A DNA stretch of 64,000 nt from Xestospongia bergquistia (Eukaryota > Porifera > Demospongiae > Haplosclerida > Petrosiidae), in NCBI GenBank assembly GCA_963965975.1, contig OZ014423.1:3286001-3350000 (forward strand). Reading direction: 5' to 3'. Both the position numbers and the translations under genes were made by a program. Below the pieces are notes generated by a model. The model was not told where the DNA came from, did not search any database, and worked only from the letters and a program-made list of their open reading frames with translations. Shown in pieces: positions 1-14,350 of this stretch. Position 1 is the stretch's first letter. Each line of letters begins with the position of its first letter.

Positions 1-3000
1 AGAAGTTTATAAAGTAAACTGCTCAGTCTAAAGGACTTTATGGCACCAACTAAATGAACAGCTATTAGCAGTTTAGTAAGTTAGTTTGTATTAACGCTCT
101 AAAGTCTTTAAGTTAAAGACTTTAGAAGGTTTAGACTATTGAGAGTAGTTTATAAAGTAAACTGAGCAGTCTAAAGGACTTTATGGCACTAACTAAATAA
201 ACAGCTGTTAGCAGTTTAGTAAGTTAGTTTGCATTAAAGCTCTAAAGTCTTTAAGTTAAATACTTTAGAAGGTTTATACTATTGAGAGAAATTTATAAAG
301 TAAACTGCTCAGTCTAAAGGACTTTATGGAACTAACTAAACAAACAGCTATTAACAGTTTAGCAAGTTAGTTTGCATTAACGCTCTAAAGTCTTTAAGTT
401 AAAGACTTAAGAAGGTTTAGACTATTGAGAGAAGTTTATAAATTAAACTGCTCAGTCTAAAGGACTTTATGGCACTAACTAAACAAACAGCTATTAACAG
501 TTTAGTAAGTTAGTTTGCATTAACGCTCTAAAGTCTTTAAGATAAAGACTTGAGAAGGTTTAGACTATTGAGAGAAGTTTACAAAGTAGACTGCTCAGTC
601 TAAAGGAGTTTATGGCACTAACTAAATAAACAGCTATTAACAGTTTAGTAAGTTAGTTTGTATTAACGCTCTAAAGTCTTTAAGTTAAAGACTTTAGAAG
701 ATTTAGACTGTTGAGAGAAGTTTATAAAGTAAACTGCTCAGTCTAAAGGACTTTATGGCACTAAGTAAATAAACAGCTATTAACAGTTTAGGAAGTTAGT
801 TTGCGTTAATGCTCTAAAGTCTTTAAGTTAAAGTCTTTAGAAGGATTAGACTATTGAGAGAAGTTTATAAAGTAAACTGCTCAGTATAAAGGACTTTATG
901 GCACTAACTAAATAAAGAAGTATTAACAGTTTAGTAAGTGATTTTGCATTAAAGCTCTAAAGCCTTTAAGTAAAAGACTTTAGAAGGTTTAGACTATTGA
1001 GGGAAGTTGATAAATTAAACTACTCACTCTAAAGGACTTTATGGCACTAACTAAATAAACAGCTATTAACAGTTTAGTAAGTTAGTTTGCATTAACGCTC
1101 TAAAGATTTTAAGTTAAAGACTTGAGAAAGTTTAGACTATTGAGAGAAGTTTATAAAGTAAACTGCTCAGTCTAAAGGAGTTTATGGCCCTAACTAAATA
1201 AACAGCTATTAACAGTTTAGTAAGTTAGTTTGCATTAACGCTCTAAAGTCTTTTAGTTAAAGACTTTAGAAGTTTTAGACTATTGAGTGAAGTTTATAAA
1301 GTAAACTGCTCAGTCTAAAGGACTATATGGCAGTAATTAAATAAAAAGCTATTAACAGTTTAGGAAGTTAGTTTGCATTAACACTCTAATGTCTTTAAGT
1401 TAAGGACTTTAGAACGTTTAGACTATTGAGAGAAGTTTATAAAGTAAACTGCTCAGTCTAAAGGACTTTATGGCACTAACTAAATAAACAGCTATTAACA
1501 GTTTAGTAAGCTAGTTTGCATTAACGCTCTAAAGTCTTTAAGTTAAAGACTTTAGAAGGTTTAGACTATTGAGAGAAATTTATTAAGTAAACTGCTCAAT
1601 AGAAAGGACTTTATGGCACTAACTAAATAAACAGCTATTAACTGTTTAGTAAGTTAGTTTGCATTAACGCACTAAAGTCTTTAAGTTAAAGACTTTAGAA
1701 GTTTAGACTATTGAGAGAAGTTGATAAATTAAACTACTCAGTCTAAAGGACTTTATGGCACTAACTAAATAAACAGTTATTAACAGTTTCGTAAGTTAGT
1801 TTGCATGAAAGGTCTAAAGTCCTTAAGTTAAAGACTTTAGAAGGTGTAGACTATTGAGAGAAGTTTATAAAGAAAACTGCTCAGTCTAAAGGACATTATG
1901 GCAATAACTAAATAAACAGCTATTAACATTTTAGGAAGTTTGTTTGCATTAACTCTCTAAAGTCTTAAAGTTAATGACTTAGAAGGTTTAGACTATTGAG
2001 AGAAATTCATAAAGTAAACTTCTCAGTCTAAAGGTCTTTATGGCACTAACTACATAAACAGTTATTAACAGTTTACTAAGTTCGTTTGCATTAATGGTCT
2101 AAAGTCTTTAAGTCAAAGACTTTAGAAGGTTTAGGCTATTGAGAGAAGTTTATAAAATAAACTGCTCAGTATAAAGGACTTTATCGAACTAACTAAATAA
2201 ACATATATTAGCAGTTTAGTAAGGTAGTTTGCATTAACGCTCTAAAGTCTTTAAGTTAAAGACTTTAGAAGGTTTAGAGTATTGAGAGAAGTCGATAAAT
2301 TAAACTACTTAGTCTAAAGGACCATATGGCACTAACTAAATAAGCAGTTAGTAACAGTGAAGTAAGTTAGTTTGCTTGAAAGGTCTAAAGTCCTTAAGTT
2401 AAAGACTTTAGAAGGTTTAGACTATTGAGAGAAGTTTATAAAGTAAACTGCTCAGTCTAAAGGACTTTACGGCACTAACTAAATCAAAAGCTATTAACTG
2501 TTTAGTAAGTTAGTTTGCATTAACGCTCTAAAGTCTTTAAGTTAAAGACTTTAGAAGGTTTAGGCTATTGAGAGAAGTCGATAAAGTAAACTACTCAGTC
2601 TAAAGGACTTTATGGCACTAACTAAATAAACTCTTATTAACAGTTTAGTAAGTTAGTTTGCATGAAAGGTCTAAAGTCCTTTAGTTAAAGACTTTAGAAG
2701 GTTTAGACTATTGAGAGAAGTTGATAACGTAAACTGCTCAGTCTAAAGGACATTATGGCACTAACTAAATAAACAGCTATTAACTGTTTAGTAAGTTAGT
2801 TTGCATTAACACTCTAAGGTCTTTCAGTTAAAGACTTTAGAAGGTTTAGACTATTGAAAAAGTTCATAAAGTAAACTACTCAGTCTAAAGGACTTTATGG
2901 CACTAACTAGGTAAACAGTTATTAACAGTTTAGTAAGTTAGTTTGTATGAACGCCCTAAAGTCTTTAAGTTAAAGACTTTAGAAGGTTTAAACTATTGAG

Positions 3001-4140
3001 AGAAGTTTATAAAGTAAACTGCTCAGTCTAAAGGACTTTATGGCAATAACTAAATAAACAGCTATTAACAGTTTAGTAAGTTAGTTTGCATTAACGCTCT
3101 AAAGTCCTTAAGTTAAAGACTTTAGAAGGTTTAGACTATTGAGAGAAGTTTATAAAGTATACTGCTCAGTCTAAAGGACTTTATGGCACTAACTAAATAA
3201 ACATCTATTAACAGTTTAGTAAGTTAGTTTGCATTAACGCTCTAAAGTCTTTAAGTTAAAGACTTTAAAAGGTTTAGACTATTGAGAGATGTTTATTAAG
3301 TAAACTGCTCAGTCTAAAGTACTTTATGGCTCTAACTAAATAAACAGCTATTAGAAGTTTAGTAAGTTAGTTTGCATTAACGCTCTAAAGTCTTTAAGTT
3401 AAAGACTTTAGAAGGTTTAGACTATTGAGAGAAGTCGATAAATTAAACTGCTCAGTCTAAAGGACTTTATGGCACTAACTAAATAAACACCTATTAGCAG
3501 TTTAGTAAGTTAGTTTGCATTAACGCTCTAAACTCTTTAAGTTAAAGACTTTAGAAGGTTTAGACTATTGAGAGTAGTTCATAAAGTAAACTGCTCAGTC
3601 TAAAGGACTTTATGGCACTAACTAAATAAACTGCATTTAGCAGTTAAGTAAGTTAGTTTGTATTAACGGCCTAAAGTCTTTAAGTTAAAGACTTTAGAAG
3701 GTTTAGAGTATTGAGAGAAGTTTATAAAGTAAACAGCTCAGTCTAAAGGACTTTATGGCACTAACTAAATAAAGAGCTATTAGCAGTTTAGTAAGTTAGT
3801 TTGCATTAACGCTCTAAAGTCTTTAAGTTAAAGACTTTAGAAGGTTTAGACTATTGAGAGAAGTTTATAAAGTAAACTGCTCAGTCTAAAGGACTTTATG
3901 GCACTAACTAAATAAACAGCTGTTAGCAGTTCAGTAAGTTTGTTTGCATTAAAGCTCCAAAGTCTTTAAGTTAAAGACTTTAGAAGGTTTACACTATTGA
4001 GAGAAGTTTATTAAGTAAACTGCTCAATCTAAAGGACTTTATGGCACTATCTAAATAAACAGCTATTAGCAGTTTAGTAAGTTAGTTTGCATTAATGCTC
4101 TAAAGTCTTTAAGTTAAAGACTTTAGAAGGTATAGACTAT

Positions 4141-6300
4141 AGAGATAAGTCGATAAAGTAAACTACTCAGTCTAAAGGACTTTGTGGCACTCACTAAATA
4201 AACAGTTATTAACAGTTTAGTAAATTAGTTTGCATTAAGGGTCTAAAGTCTTTAAGTTAAAGACTTTACAAGGTTTAGACTATTGGGAGAAGTTTATAAA
4301 GTAAACTGCTCAGTCTAAAGGACTTTATGGCACTAACTAAATAAACAGTATTAACAGTTTAGTAAGTTAGTTTGCATTAACGGTCTAAAGTCTTTAAGTT
4401 AAAGACTTTAGAAGGTTTAGAGTATTGAGAGAAGTTTATAAAGTAAACTGCTCAGTCTAAAGAACTTTATGGCACAAACTAAATAAACAGCTATTAGCAG
4501 TTTAGTAAGTTAGTTTGTATTAACGCCCTAAAGTCCTTAATTTAAAGACTTTAGAAGGTTTAGACTATTGAGAGAAGTTTATAAAGTAGACAGCTCAGTC
4601 TGAAGGACTTTATGGTACTAACTAAATAAAGTAAAGAGCTATTAGCAGTTTTGTAAGTTAGTTTGCATTAACGCTCTAAAGTCTTTAAGTTAAAGACTTT
4701 TGAAGGTTTAGACTGTTCAGAGAAGTTGATAAAGTAAACTGCTCATTCTAAAGGACTTTATGGCACTAACTAAATAAACAGCTATTAACAGTTTAGTAAG
4801 TTAGTTTGCATTAACGCTCTAAAGTCTTTAAGTTAAAGACTTTAGAAGGTTTAGACTATTGAGAGAAGTTTATAAAGTAAACTGCTTAATCTAAAGGACC
4901 TTATGGCACTAACTAAATAAACAGCTATTAGCAGTTTAGTAAGTTAGGTTGCATTAACGCTCTAAAGTCTTTAAGTTAAAGACTTTAGAAGGTTAAGACT
5001 ATTGAGAGAAGTGGATAATGTAAAGTACTCTGTCTAAAGGACTTTATGAAATTCACTAAATAAACAGCTATTAACAGTTTAGTAAGTTAGTTTGTGTTAA
5101 CGGCCTAAAGTCTTTAAGTTAATGATTTTAGTAGGTTTAGACTATCGATAGAAGTTCATAAAGTAAACTGCTCAGTCTAAAGGACTTTATGGCACTGTCT
5201 AAATAAACAGCTATTAGCAGTTTAGTAAGTTAGTTTGCATTAATGCTCTAAAGTCTTTAAGTTAAAGACTTTAGAAGGTTTAGACTATAGAGATAAGTCG
5301 ATAAAGTAAACTACTCAGTCTGAAGGACTTTGTGGCACTCACTAAATAAACAGTTATTAACAGTTTAGTAAATTAATTTGCATTAAGGGTCTAAAGTCTT
5401 TAAGTTAAAGACTTTAGAAGCTTTAGACTATTGGGAGAGGTTTATAAAGTAAACTGCACAGTCTAAAGGACTTTATCGCACTAACTAAATAAACAGTATT
5501 AAGAGTTTAGTAAGTTAGTTTGCATTAACGGTCTAAAGTCTTTAAGTTAAAGACTTTAGAAGGTTTAGACTATTGAGAGAAGTTTATAAAGTAAACTGCT
5601 AAGCCTAAAGAACTTTATGGCACTAACTAAATAAACAGCTATTAGCAGTTTAGTAAGTTAGTTTGTATTAACGCCCTAAAGTCCTTAATTTAAAGACTTT
5701 AGAAGGTTTAGACTATTGAGAGAAGTTTATAAAGTAGACAGCTCAGTCTGAAGGACTTTATGGCACTAACTAAAGAAAGTAAAGAGCTATTAGCAGTTTT
5801 GTAAGTTAGTTTGCATTAACGCTCTAAAGTCTTTAAGTTAAAGACTTTAGAAGGTTTAGACTGTTCAGAGAAGTTGATAAAGTAAACTGCTCATTCTAAA
5901 GGACTTTATGGCACTAACTAAATAAACAGCTATTAACAGTTTAGTAAGTTAGTTTGCATTAACGCTCTAAAGTCTTTAAGTTGAAGACTTTAGAAGGTTT
6001 AGACTATTGAGAGAAGTTTATAAAGTAAACTGCTTAATCTAAAGGACCTTATGGCACTAACTAAATAAACAGCTATTAGCAGTTTAGTAAGTTAGGTTGC
6101 ATTAACGCTCTAAAGTCTTTAAGTTAAAGACTTTAGAAGGTTAAGACTATTGAGAGAAGTGGATAAAGTAAAGGACTCTGTCTAAAGGACTTTATGACAC
6201 TCACTAAATAAACAGCTATTAACAGTTTAGTAAGTTAGTTTGTATTAACGGCCTAAAGTCTTTAAGTTAAAGACTTTAGTAGGTTTAGACTATCGATAGA
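4141..6300 (+). repeat. Higher-order repeat: 1,148-bp eight-monomer block, two copies
   Basis: A diagnostic variant ('agagataagtcgataaag' followed by 'ctttgtggcactcac') begins at 4,141 and again at 5,289, an offset of 1,148 bp. That is eight 143-bp monomers plus 4 bp. Other private variants recur in the same order at the same offset, such as the extra 'taaagtaaagagc' near 4,626 and 5,774 and the 'gactgttcagagaag' variant. This shows duplication of a whole block rather than of single monomers. Confidence 0.85.
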
Positions 6301-7309
6301 AGTTCATAAAGTAAACTGCTCAGTCTAAAGGACTTTATGGCACTAACTAAATAAACAGCTATTAACAGTTTAGTAAGTTAGTTTGCATTAACACTCTAAA
6401 GTCTTTAAGTTAAAGACTTTAGAAGGCTTAGACTATTGAGAGAAGTTTATAAAGTAAACTGCTCAGTCTAAAGGACTTTATGGCACTAACTAAATAAACA
6501 GCTATTAACAGTTTAGTAAGTTAGTTTGCATTAACGCTTAATGTCTTTAAGATAAAGACTTTAGAAGGTTTAGACTATTGAGAGAAGTTTATAAAGTAAA
6601 CTGCTCAGTCTAAAGGACTTTATGGCACTATATAAATAAACAGCTATTAACAGTTTAGTAAGTTAGGTTGCATTAACGTTCTAAAGTCTTTAAGTTAAAG
6701 ACATTAGAAGGTTTAGACTATTGAGAGAAGTTGATAAAGTAAACTACTCTGTCTAAAGGACTTTATGACACTCGCTAAATAAACAGCTATTAACAGTTTA
6801 GTAAGTTAGTTTGCATTAACCCTCTAAAGTCTTTAAGTTAAAGACTTTAGAAGGTTTAGACTATTGAGAGAAGTTTATTGAGTAAACTGCTCAGTTTAAA
6901 GGACTTTATGGCACTAACTAAATGAACATCTATAAGCACTTTAGAAAGTTAGTTTGTATTAACGCTCTGAAGTCTTTATGTTAAAGACGTTAGAAGGTTT
7001 AGACTATTGAGAGAAGTCGATAAAGTTAATTACACAGTCTAAAGGACTTTATGGCACTGTCTAAACAAACAGTTGTTAACAGTTTAGCAAGTTAGTTTGC
7101 ATGAAAGGTCTATAGTCCTTAAGTTAAAGACTTTAGAAGGTTTAGACTATTGAGAGAAGTTTATAAAGTAAACTGCTCAGTCTAAAGATCTTTATGGCAC
7201 TAACTAAATAAACAGCTATTAACAGTTTAGTAAGTTAGTTTGCATTAACGCTCTAAAGTCTATAAGTTAAAGACTTTAGAAGGTTTACACTATTCAGAGA
7301 AGTTTATAA

Positions 7310-7860
7310 AGTAAACTGGTCAGTCTAAAGGACTTTATGGCAATAACTAAATAAACAGCTATTAACAGTTTAGTAAGTTAGCTGGCAATAACGCTCTAAT
7401 GTCTTTAAGTTAAAGACTTTAGAAGGTTTAGACTATTGAAAGAAGTTTATAAAGTAAAATGCTCAGTCTAAAGGACTTTATGGCACTAACTAAATAAACA
7501 GCTATTAACTGTTTAGTAAGTTAGTTTGCATTAACGCTCTAAAGTTTTTAAGTTAAAGACTTTAGAAGGTTTAGACTATTGAGAGAAGTTTATAAAGTAA
7601 ACTGCTCTGTCTAAAGGACTTTATGGCACTAACTAAATAAACAGCTATTAACAGTTTAGTAAGTTAGTTTGCATTAACGCTCTAATGTCTTTAAGTTAAA
7701 GACTTTAGAAGGTTTAGACTATTGAAAGAAGTTTATAAAGTAAAATGATCAGTCTAAAGGACTTTATGGCACTAACTAAATAAACAGCTATTAACTGTTT
7801 AGTAAGTTAGTTTGCATTAACGCTCTAAAGTTTTTAAGTTAAAGACTTTAGAAGGTTTAG
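7310..7860 (+). repeat. Dimeric higher-order repeat in the satellite (286 bp)
   Basis: The monomer pair with the private variants 'aaagtttttaag' (7,541 and 7,827), 'attgaaagaag' and 'taaaatg' occurs twice at an offset of 286 bp, exactly two monomers. It is a recent local duplication of a dimer. Confidence 0.7.
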
Positions 7861-8800
7861 ACTATTGAGAGAAGTTTATAAAGTAAACTACTCAGTCTAA
7901 AGGACTTTATGGCACTAACTAAATAAACAGTTATTAACAATTTAGTAAGTTTGTTTGCATTAACGGTGTAAAGTCTTTAAGTTAAAGACTTTAGAAGGTT
8001 TAGACTATTGAGAGAAGTTTATAAAGTAAACTCCTCAGTCTAAACGACTTTATGGCACTAACTAAATAAACAGTTATTAACAGTTTAGTAAGTTAGTTTG
8101 CATTAACGCTCTAAAGTCTTTAAGTTAAAGACTTTAGAAGGTTTAGACTATTGAGAGAAGTTTATAAAGTAAACTGCTCAGTCTAAAGGACTTTATGGCA
8201 CTAACTAAATAAACAGCTATTAGCAGTTTAGTAAGTTAGCTTGTATTAACGCCCTAAAGTCTTTAATTTAAAGTCTTTAGAAGGTTTAGACTATTGAGAG
8301 AAGTTTATAAAGTAAACTGCTCAGTCTAAAGGACTTTATGGCACTAACTAAATAAACAGCTATTAACAGTTTAGTAAGTTAGTTTGCATTAACACTCCAA
8401 AGTCTTTAAGTTAAAGACTTTAGAAGTTGAGACTATTGAGAGAAGTTTATAAAGTAAACTGCTCAATCTAAAGGACTTTATGGCACAAACTAAATAAACA
8501 GCTGTTAGCAGTTTAGTAAGTTAGTTTGAAGTAAAGCTCTAAAGTCTTTAAGTTAAAGACTTTAGAATGTTTAGACTATTGAGAGAAGTTCATAAAGTAA
8601 ACTGCTCAGTCTAAAGGACTTTATGGCACTAACTAAATAAACAGCTATAAACAGTTTTGCAAGTTAGTTTGCAATAACGCTCTAAAGTCTTTAAGTTAAA
8701 GACTTTAGAAGGTTTAGACTATTGAGTGAAGTTTATAAAGTAAACTGGGCAGTCTAAAGGACTTTATGGCACTAACTAAATAAACAGCTATTAACAGTTT

Positions 8801-11800
8801 AGTATGTTAGTTTGCGTTAACGCTGTAAAGTCTTTAAGTAAAAGACTTTAGTCAGCTTAGACTATTGAGAGAAGTTTATAAAGTAAACTGCTCAGTCTAA
8901 AGGACTTTATGGCACTAAGTAAATAAACAGCTATTAACAGTTTAGTAAGTTAGTTTGCATTAACGCTCTAAATTCTTTAAGTTAAACACTATAGAAGGCT
9001 TAAACTATTGAGTGAAGTTTATAAATTAAAATGCTCAGTCTAAAGGACTTTATGGCATTAAATAAATAAAGAGTTATTAATAGTTTAGTAAGTTAGTTTG
9101 CATGACCGCTCTAATGTCTTTAATTTAAAGACTTTAAAAGGTTGAGACTATTGAGAGAAGTTGATAAAGTAACTGCTCCGTCTAAAGTACTTTATGGCGC
9201 TAACTAAATGAACAAGTATTAACAGTTTAGTAAGTTACTTTGCATTAATGCTCTGAAGTCTTTAAGTTAAAGAGTTTAGAAGGTTTAGACTATTGAGTGA
9301 AGTTTATAAAGTGAACTGCTCAGTCTAAAGGACTTTATGGCACTAACTAAATAAACAGCTATTAACAGTTTAGTAAGTTAGTTTGCATTAACGCTCTAAA
9401 GTCTTTTAAGTAAAGACTTTAGAAGTTTTAGGCTATAGAGAGAAATGTATAAAGTAAACTGCTCAGTCTAAAGGACTTTATGACACTAACTAAATAAACA
9501 GCTGTTAACAGTTTAGTAAGTTAGTTTGGATTAACGCTCTAAAGTCTTTAAATTAAAGACTTTAGTAGGTTTAGACTATTGAGAGAAGTTTACAAAGTAG
9601 ACTGCTCAGTCTAAAGGACCTTATGGCCCTAACTAAATAAAAAGCTATTAACAGTTTAGTATGTTAGTTTGCGTTAACGCTGTAAAGTCTTTAAGTAAAA
9701 GACTTTAGTCAGCTTAGACTATTGAGAGAAGTTTATAAAGTAAACTGCTCAGTCTAAAGAACTTTATGGCACTAACTAAATAAACAGCTATTAACAGTTT
9801 AGTAAGTTAGTTTGCATTAACGCTCTAAATTCTTTAAGTTAAACACTTTAGAAGGCTTAAACTATTGAGAGAAGTTTATAAATTAAACTGCTCAGTCTAA
9901 AGGACTTTATGGCATTAAATAAATAAAGAGTTATTAATAGTTTAGTAAGTTAGTTTGCATGACCGCTTTAATGTCTTTAAGTTAAAGACTTTAGAAGGTT
10001 GAGACTATTGAGAGATGTTGATAAAGTAAACTGCTCCGTCTAAAGTACCTTATGGCGCTAACTAAATGAACAAGTATTAACAGTTTAGTAAGTTACTTTG
10101 CATTAATGCTCTGAAGTCTTTAAGTTAAAGACTTTAGAAGGTTTAGACTATTGAGTGAAGTTTATAAAGTAAACTGCTCAGTCTAAAGGACTTTATGGCA
10201 CTAACTAAATAAACAGCTATTAACAGTTTAGTAAGTTAGTTTCCATTAACGCTCTAAAGTCTTTTAATTAAAGACTTTAGTATGTTTAGGCTATAGAGAG
10301 AAATGTATAAAGTAAACTGCTCAGTCTAAAGGACTTTATGACACTAACTAAATAAACAGCTGTTAACAGTTTAGTAAGTTAGTTTGGATTAACGGTCTAA
10401 AGTTTTTAAATTGAAGACTTTAGTAGGTTTAGACTATTGAGAGAAGTTTACAAAGTAGACTGCTCAGTCTAAAGGACTTTATGGCACTAACTAAATAAAC
10501 AGCTATTAACAGTTTAGTAAGTTAGTTTGCATTAACTCAGTCTAAAGGACTTGACGGGACTAACTAAGCCAACTTTTATTAACAGTTTAGTAACTTTGTT
10601 TGCATGATGCTCCAAAGTCTTTAAGTTAAAGACTTTAGAAAGTTTAGACTTTTGAGTGAATTTTATAAAGTAAACTGCTCAGTCTAAACGACCTTATGGC
10701 TCTAACTAAATAAACTGCTATTAACAGTTCAGTAAGTTAGTTTGCATTAACGATCGAAAGTCTTTAAGTTAAAGACTTTAGAAAGTTTAGACTATTGAAA
10801 GAAGTTTTTAAAGTAAACTGCTCTGTCTAAAGGACTTTATCGCACTAAGTAAATAAACAGCTATTAACGGTTTAGTAAGTAAGTTTGAATTAACGACCTA
10901 AAGTCTTTAAGTTGAAGACTTTAAAAGGTTTAGACTGTTTAGTGAAGTGTATAAAGTAAACTGCTCAGCCTAAAGGACTTAATGGGACTAACTAAAAAAA
11001 CTGCTGCTAACAGTTTAGTAAGTTATTTTGCATTAACGCTCAAAAGTCTTTAAGTTAAAGACTTTATAAGGTTTAGATTATTGACTGAATTTTATAAAGT
11101 AAAATGCTCAGTGTAAAGGTCTTTTTGGCACTAACTAAATAAACAGCTATTACAACTTCAGTAAGTTCGTTTGCATTAACGCTCTAAAGTCTTTAAGTTA
11201 AAGACTATAGAAAGTTTAGACTATTGAGTGATTTTTATAAAGTAAACTGCTCACTCTAAACGACTTTATGGCACTAAATAAATAAACAGCTATTAACAGT
11301 TTAGTAAGCTAATTTGCATTAACGCTCTAAAGTCTTTAAGTTAAAAACTTTAGAAGGTTTAGACTATTGAGTGAAGTTTATAAAGTAAACTGCTCAATAT
11401 AAAGGTCTTTATGACACTAACTAAGTAAACTGCTATTAAATGTTTAGCAAGTTTGTTTGCATTAACGGTCTAAAGTCTTTAAGTTAAAGACTTTAGAAGG
11501 TTTAGACTATTGAGAGAAGTGTATAAAGTAAACTGCTCTGTCTAAAGGACTTTATGGCACTAACTAAATAAACAGCTATTAACAGTTTAGTAAGTTAGTT
11601 TGCATTAACGCTCTAATGTCTTTAAGTTAACGACTTTAGAAGGTTTAGACTATTGACAGAAGTTTATAAAGTAAACTGCTCAGTCTAAAGGACTTTACGG
11701 CACTAACTAAATAAACGGCTATTAACTTTTTAGTAAGTTAGTTTGCATTAACGCTCTAAAGTCTTTAAGTTAAAGACCTTAGAAGGTTTAGACTATTGAG

Positions 11801-14350
11801 AGAAGTTGATAAAGCAAACTACTCAGTCTAAAGGACTTTATGGCACTAACTAAATAAACAGTTATTAACAATCTAGCAAGTTTGTTTGCATTAACGGTCT
11901 AAAGTCTTTAAGTTAAAGACTTTAGAAGGTTTAGACTATTGAGAGAAGTTTATAAAGTAAACTGCTCAGTCTAAAGGACTTTATGGCACTAACTAAATAA
12001 ACAGCTATTAACAGTTTAGTAAGTTAGTTTGCATTAACGCTCTAATGTCTTTAAGTTAAAGACTTTAGAAGGTTTAGACTATTGAGAGAAGTTTATAAAG
12101 TAAACTGCTCAGTCTAAAGGACTTTATGGCACTAACTAAATAAACAGTTATTAACAGTTTAGTAAGTTAGTTTGCATTAACGCTCTAAAGTCTTGAAGTT
12201 AAAGACTTTAGAAGGTTTAGACTATTGAGAGAAGTTTATAAAGTAAACTGCTCAGTCTAAAGGACTTTATGGCACTAACTAAATAAAGAGCTATTAGCAG
12301 TTTAGTAAGTTAGTTTGCATTAACGCTCTAAAGTCTTTAAGTTAAAGACATTAGAAGGTTTAGACTATTGAGAGAAGTTTATAAAGTAAACTGCTCAGTT
12401 TAAAGGAGTTTATGGCACTAACTAAATAAACAGCTGTTAGCAGTTTAGTAAGTTATTTTGCAGTAAAGCTCTAAAGTCTTTAAGTTAAAGACTTTAGAAG
12501 GTTTAGACTATTGAGAGAAGTTGATAAAGTAAACTGCTCAGTCTAAAGGACTTTATGGCACTAACTAAATAAACAGCTATTAACAGTTTAGTAAGTTAGT
12601 TTGCATTAACGCTCTAAAGTCTTTAAGTTAAAGTCTTTAGAAGGTTTACACTATTTAGAGAAGTTTATAAAGTAAACTGCTCAGTCTAAAGGACTTTATG
12701 GCACTAACTAAATAAACAGCTATTAACAGTTTAGTAAGTTAGTTTGCATTAACGCTCTAAAGTCTTTAAGTTAAAGACTTTAGAAGGTTTAGACAATTGG
12801 GAGAAGTTTATAAAGTAAACTGCTCAGTCTGAAGGTCTTTATGGCACTAACTATATAAACAGCTATTAACAGTTTAGTAAGTTAGTTTGCATTAACGCTC
12901 TAAAGTCTTTAAGTTAAACACTTTAGAAGGCTTAAACTATTTAAAGAGGTTTAGAAAGTAAACTGCTCAGTCTAAAGGACTTCATGGTATTAAATAAATA
13001 AAGGGTTATTAATAGCTTAGTAAGTTAGTTTGCATGACCGCTCTAATGTCTTTAAGTTAAAGACTTTAGAAGGTTTAGACTATTGAGAGAAGTTGATAAA
13101 GTAAACTGCTCCGTCTAAAGTACTTTATGGCACTAACTAAATGAACAAGTATTAACAGTTTAGTAAGTTACTTTGCATTAACGCTCTGAAGTCTTTAAGT
13201 TAAAGACTTTAGAAGGTTTAGATTATTGAGTGAAGTTTATAATGTGAACTGCTCAGTCTAAAGGACTTTATGGCACTAACTAAATAAACAGCTATTAACA
13301 GTTTAGTAAGTTAGTTTGCATTAACGCTCTAAAGTCTTTTACTTAAAGACTTTAGTAGGTTTAGACTATGGAGAGAAGTGTATAAAGTAAACTGCTCAGT
13401 CTAAAGGACTTTATGACACTAACTAAATAAACAGCTGTTAACAGTTTAGTAAGTTAGTTTGGATTAACGCTCTAAAGTCTTTAAATTAAAGACTTTAGTA
13501 GGTTTAGACTATTGAGAGAGGTTTACAAAGTAGACTGCTCAGTCTAAAGGACTTTATGGCACTAACTAAATAAACAGCTATTAACAGTTTAGTAAGTTAG
13601 TTTGCATTAACTCAGTCTAAAGGCCTTGACGGGACTAACTAAGCCAACTTTTATTAACAGTTTAGTAACTTTGTTTGCATGATGCTCCAAAGTCTTTAAG
13701 TTAAAGACTTTAGAAAGTTTAGACTTTTGAGTGAATTTTATAAAGTAAACTGCTCAGTCTAAACGACCTTATGGCTCTAACTAAATAAACTGCTATTAAC
13801 AGTTCAGTAAGTTAGTTTGCATTAACGATCGAAAGTCTTTAAGTTAAAGACTTTAGAAAGTTTAGACTATTGAAAGAAGTTTTTAAAGTAAACTGCTCTG
13901 TCTAAAGGACTTTATCGCACTAAGTAAATAAACAGCTATTAACGGTTTAGTAAGTAAGTTTGAATTAACGATCTAAAGTCTTTAAGTTGAAGACTTTATA
14001 AGGTTTAGACTGTTTAGTGAAGTGTATAAAGTAAACTGCTCAGCCTAATGGACTTAATGGGACTAACTAAAAAAACTGCTGCTAACAGTTTAGTAAGTTA
14101 TTTTGCATTAACGCTCCAAAGTCTTTAAGTTAAAGACTTTATAAGGTTTAGATTATTGACTGAATTTTATAAAGTAAAATGCTCAGTATAAAGGTCTTTT
14201 TGGCACTAACTAAATAAACAGCTATTACAACTTCAGTAAGTTCGTTCGCATTAACGCTCTAAAGTCTTTAAGTTAAAGACTTTAGAAAGTTTAGACTATT
14301 GAGTGATTTTTATAAAGTAAACTGCTCACTCTAAACGACTTTATGACACT
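8801..14350 (+). repeat. Nested higher-order repeats at 857-bp and 3,075-bp offsets
   Basis: The variant 'agtatgttagtttgcg' occurs at 8,801 and 9,658, an offset of 857 bp or six monomers. A larger block of about 9.84-11.27 kb recurs at about 12.91-14.35 kb with a constant 3,075-bp offset. I checked this at three points: the 'ggcattaaat' variant at 9,911 and 12,986, a truncated monomer containing 'ttgacgggac' at 10,551 and 13,626, and 'ctattgagtgattttt' at 11,221 and 14,296. The truncated monomer shows that a deletion junction was copied with the block. Confidence 0.85.
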
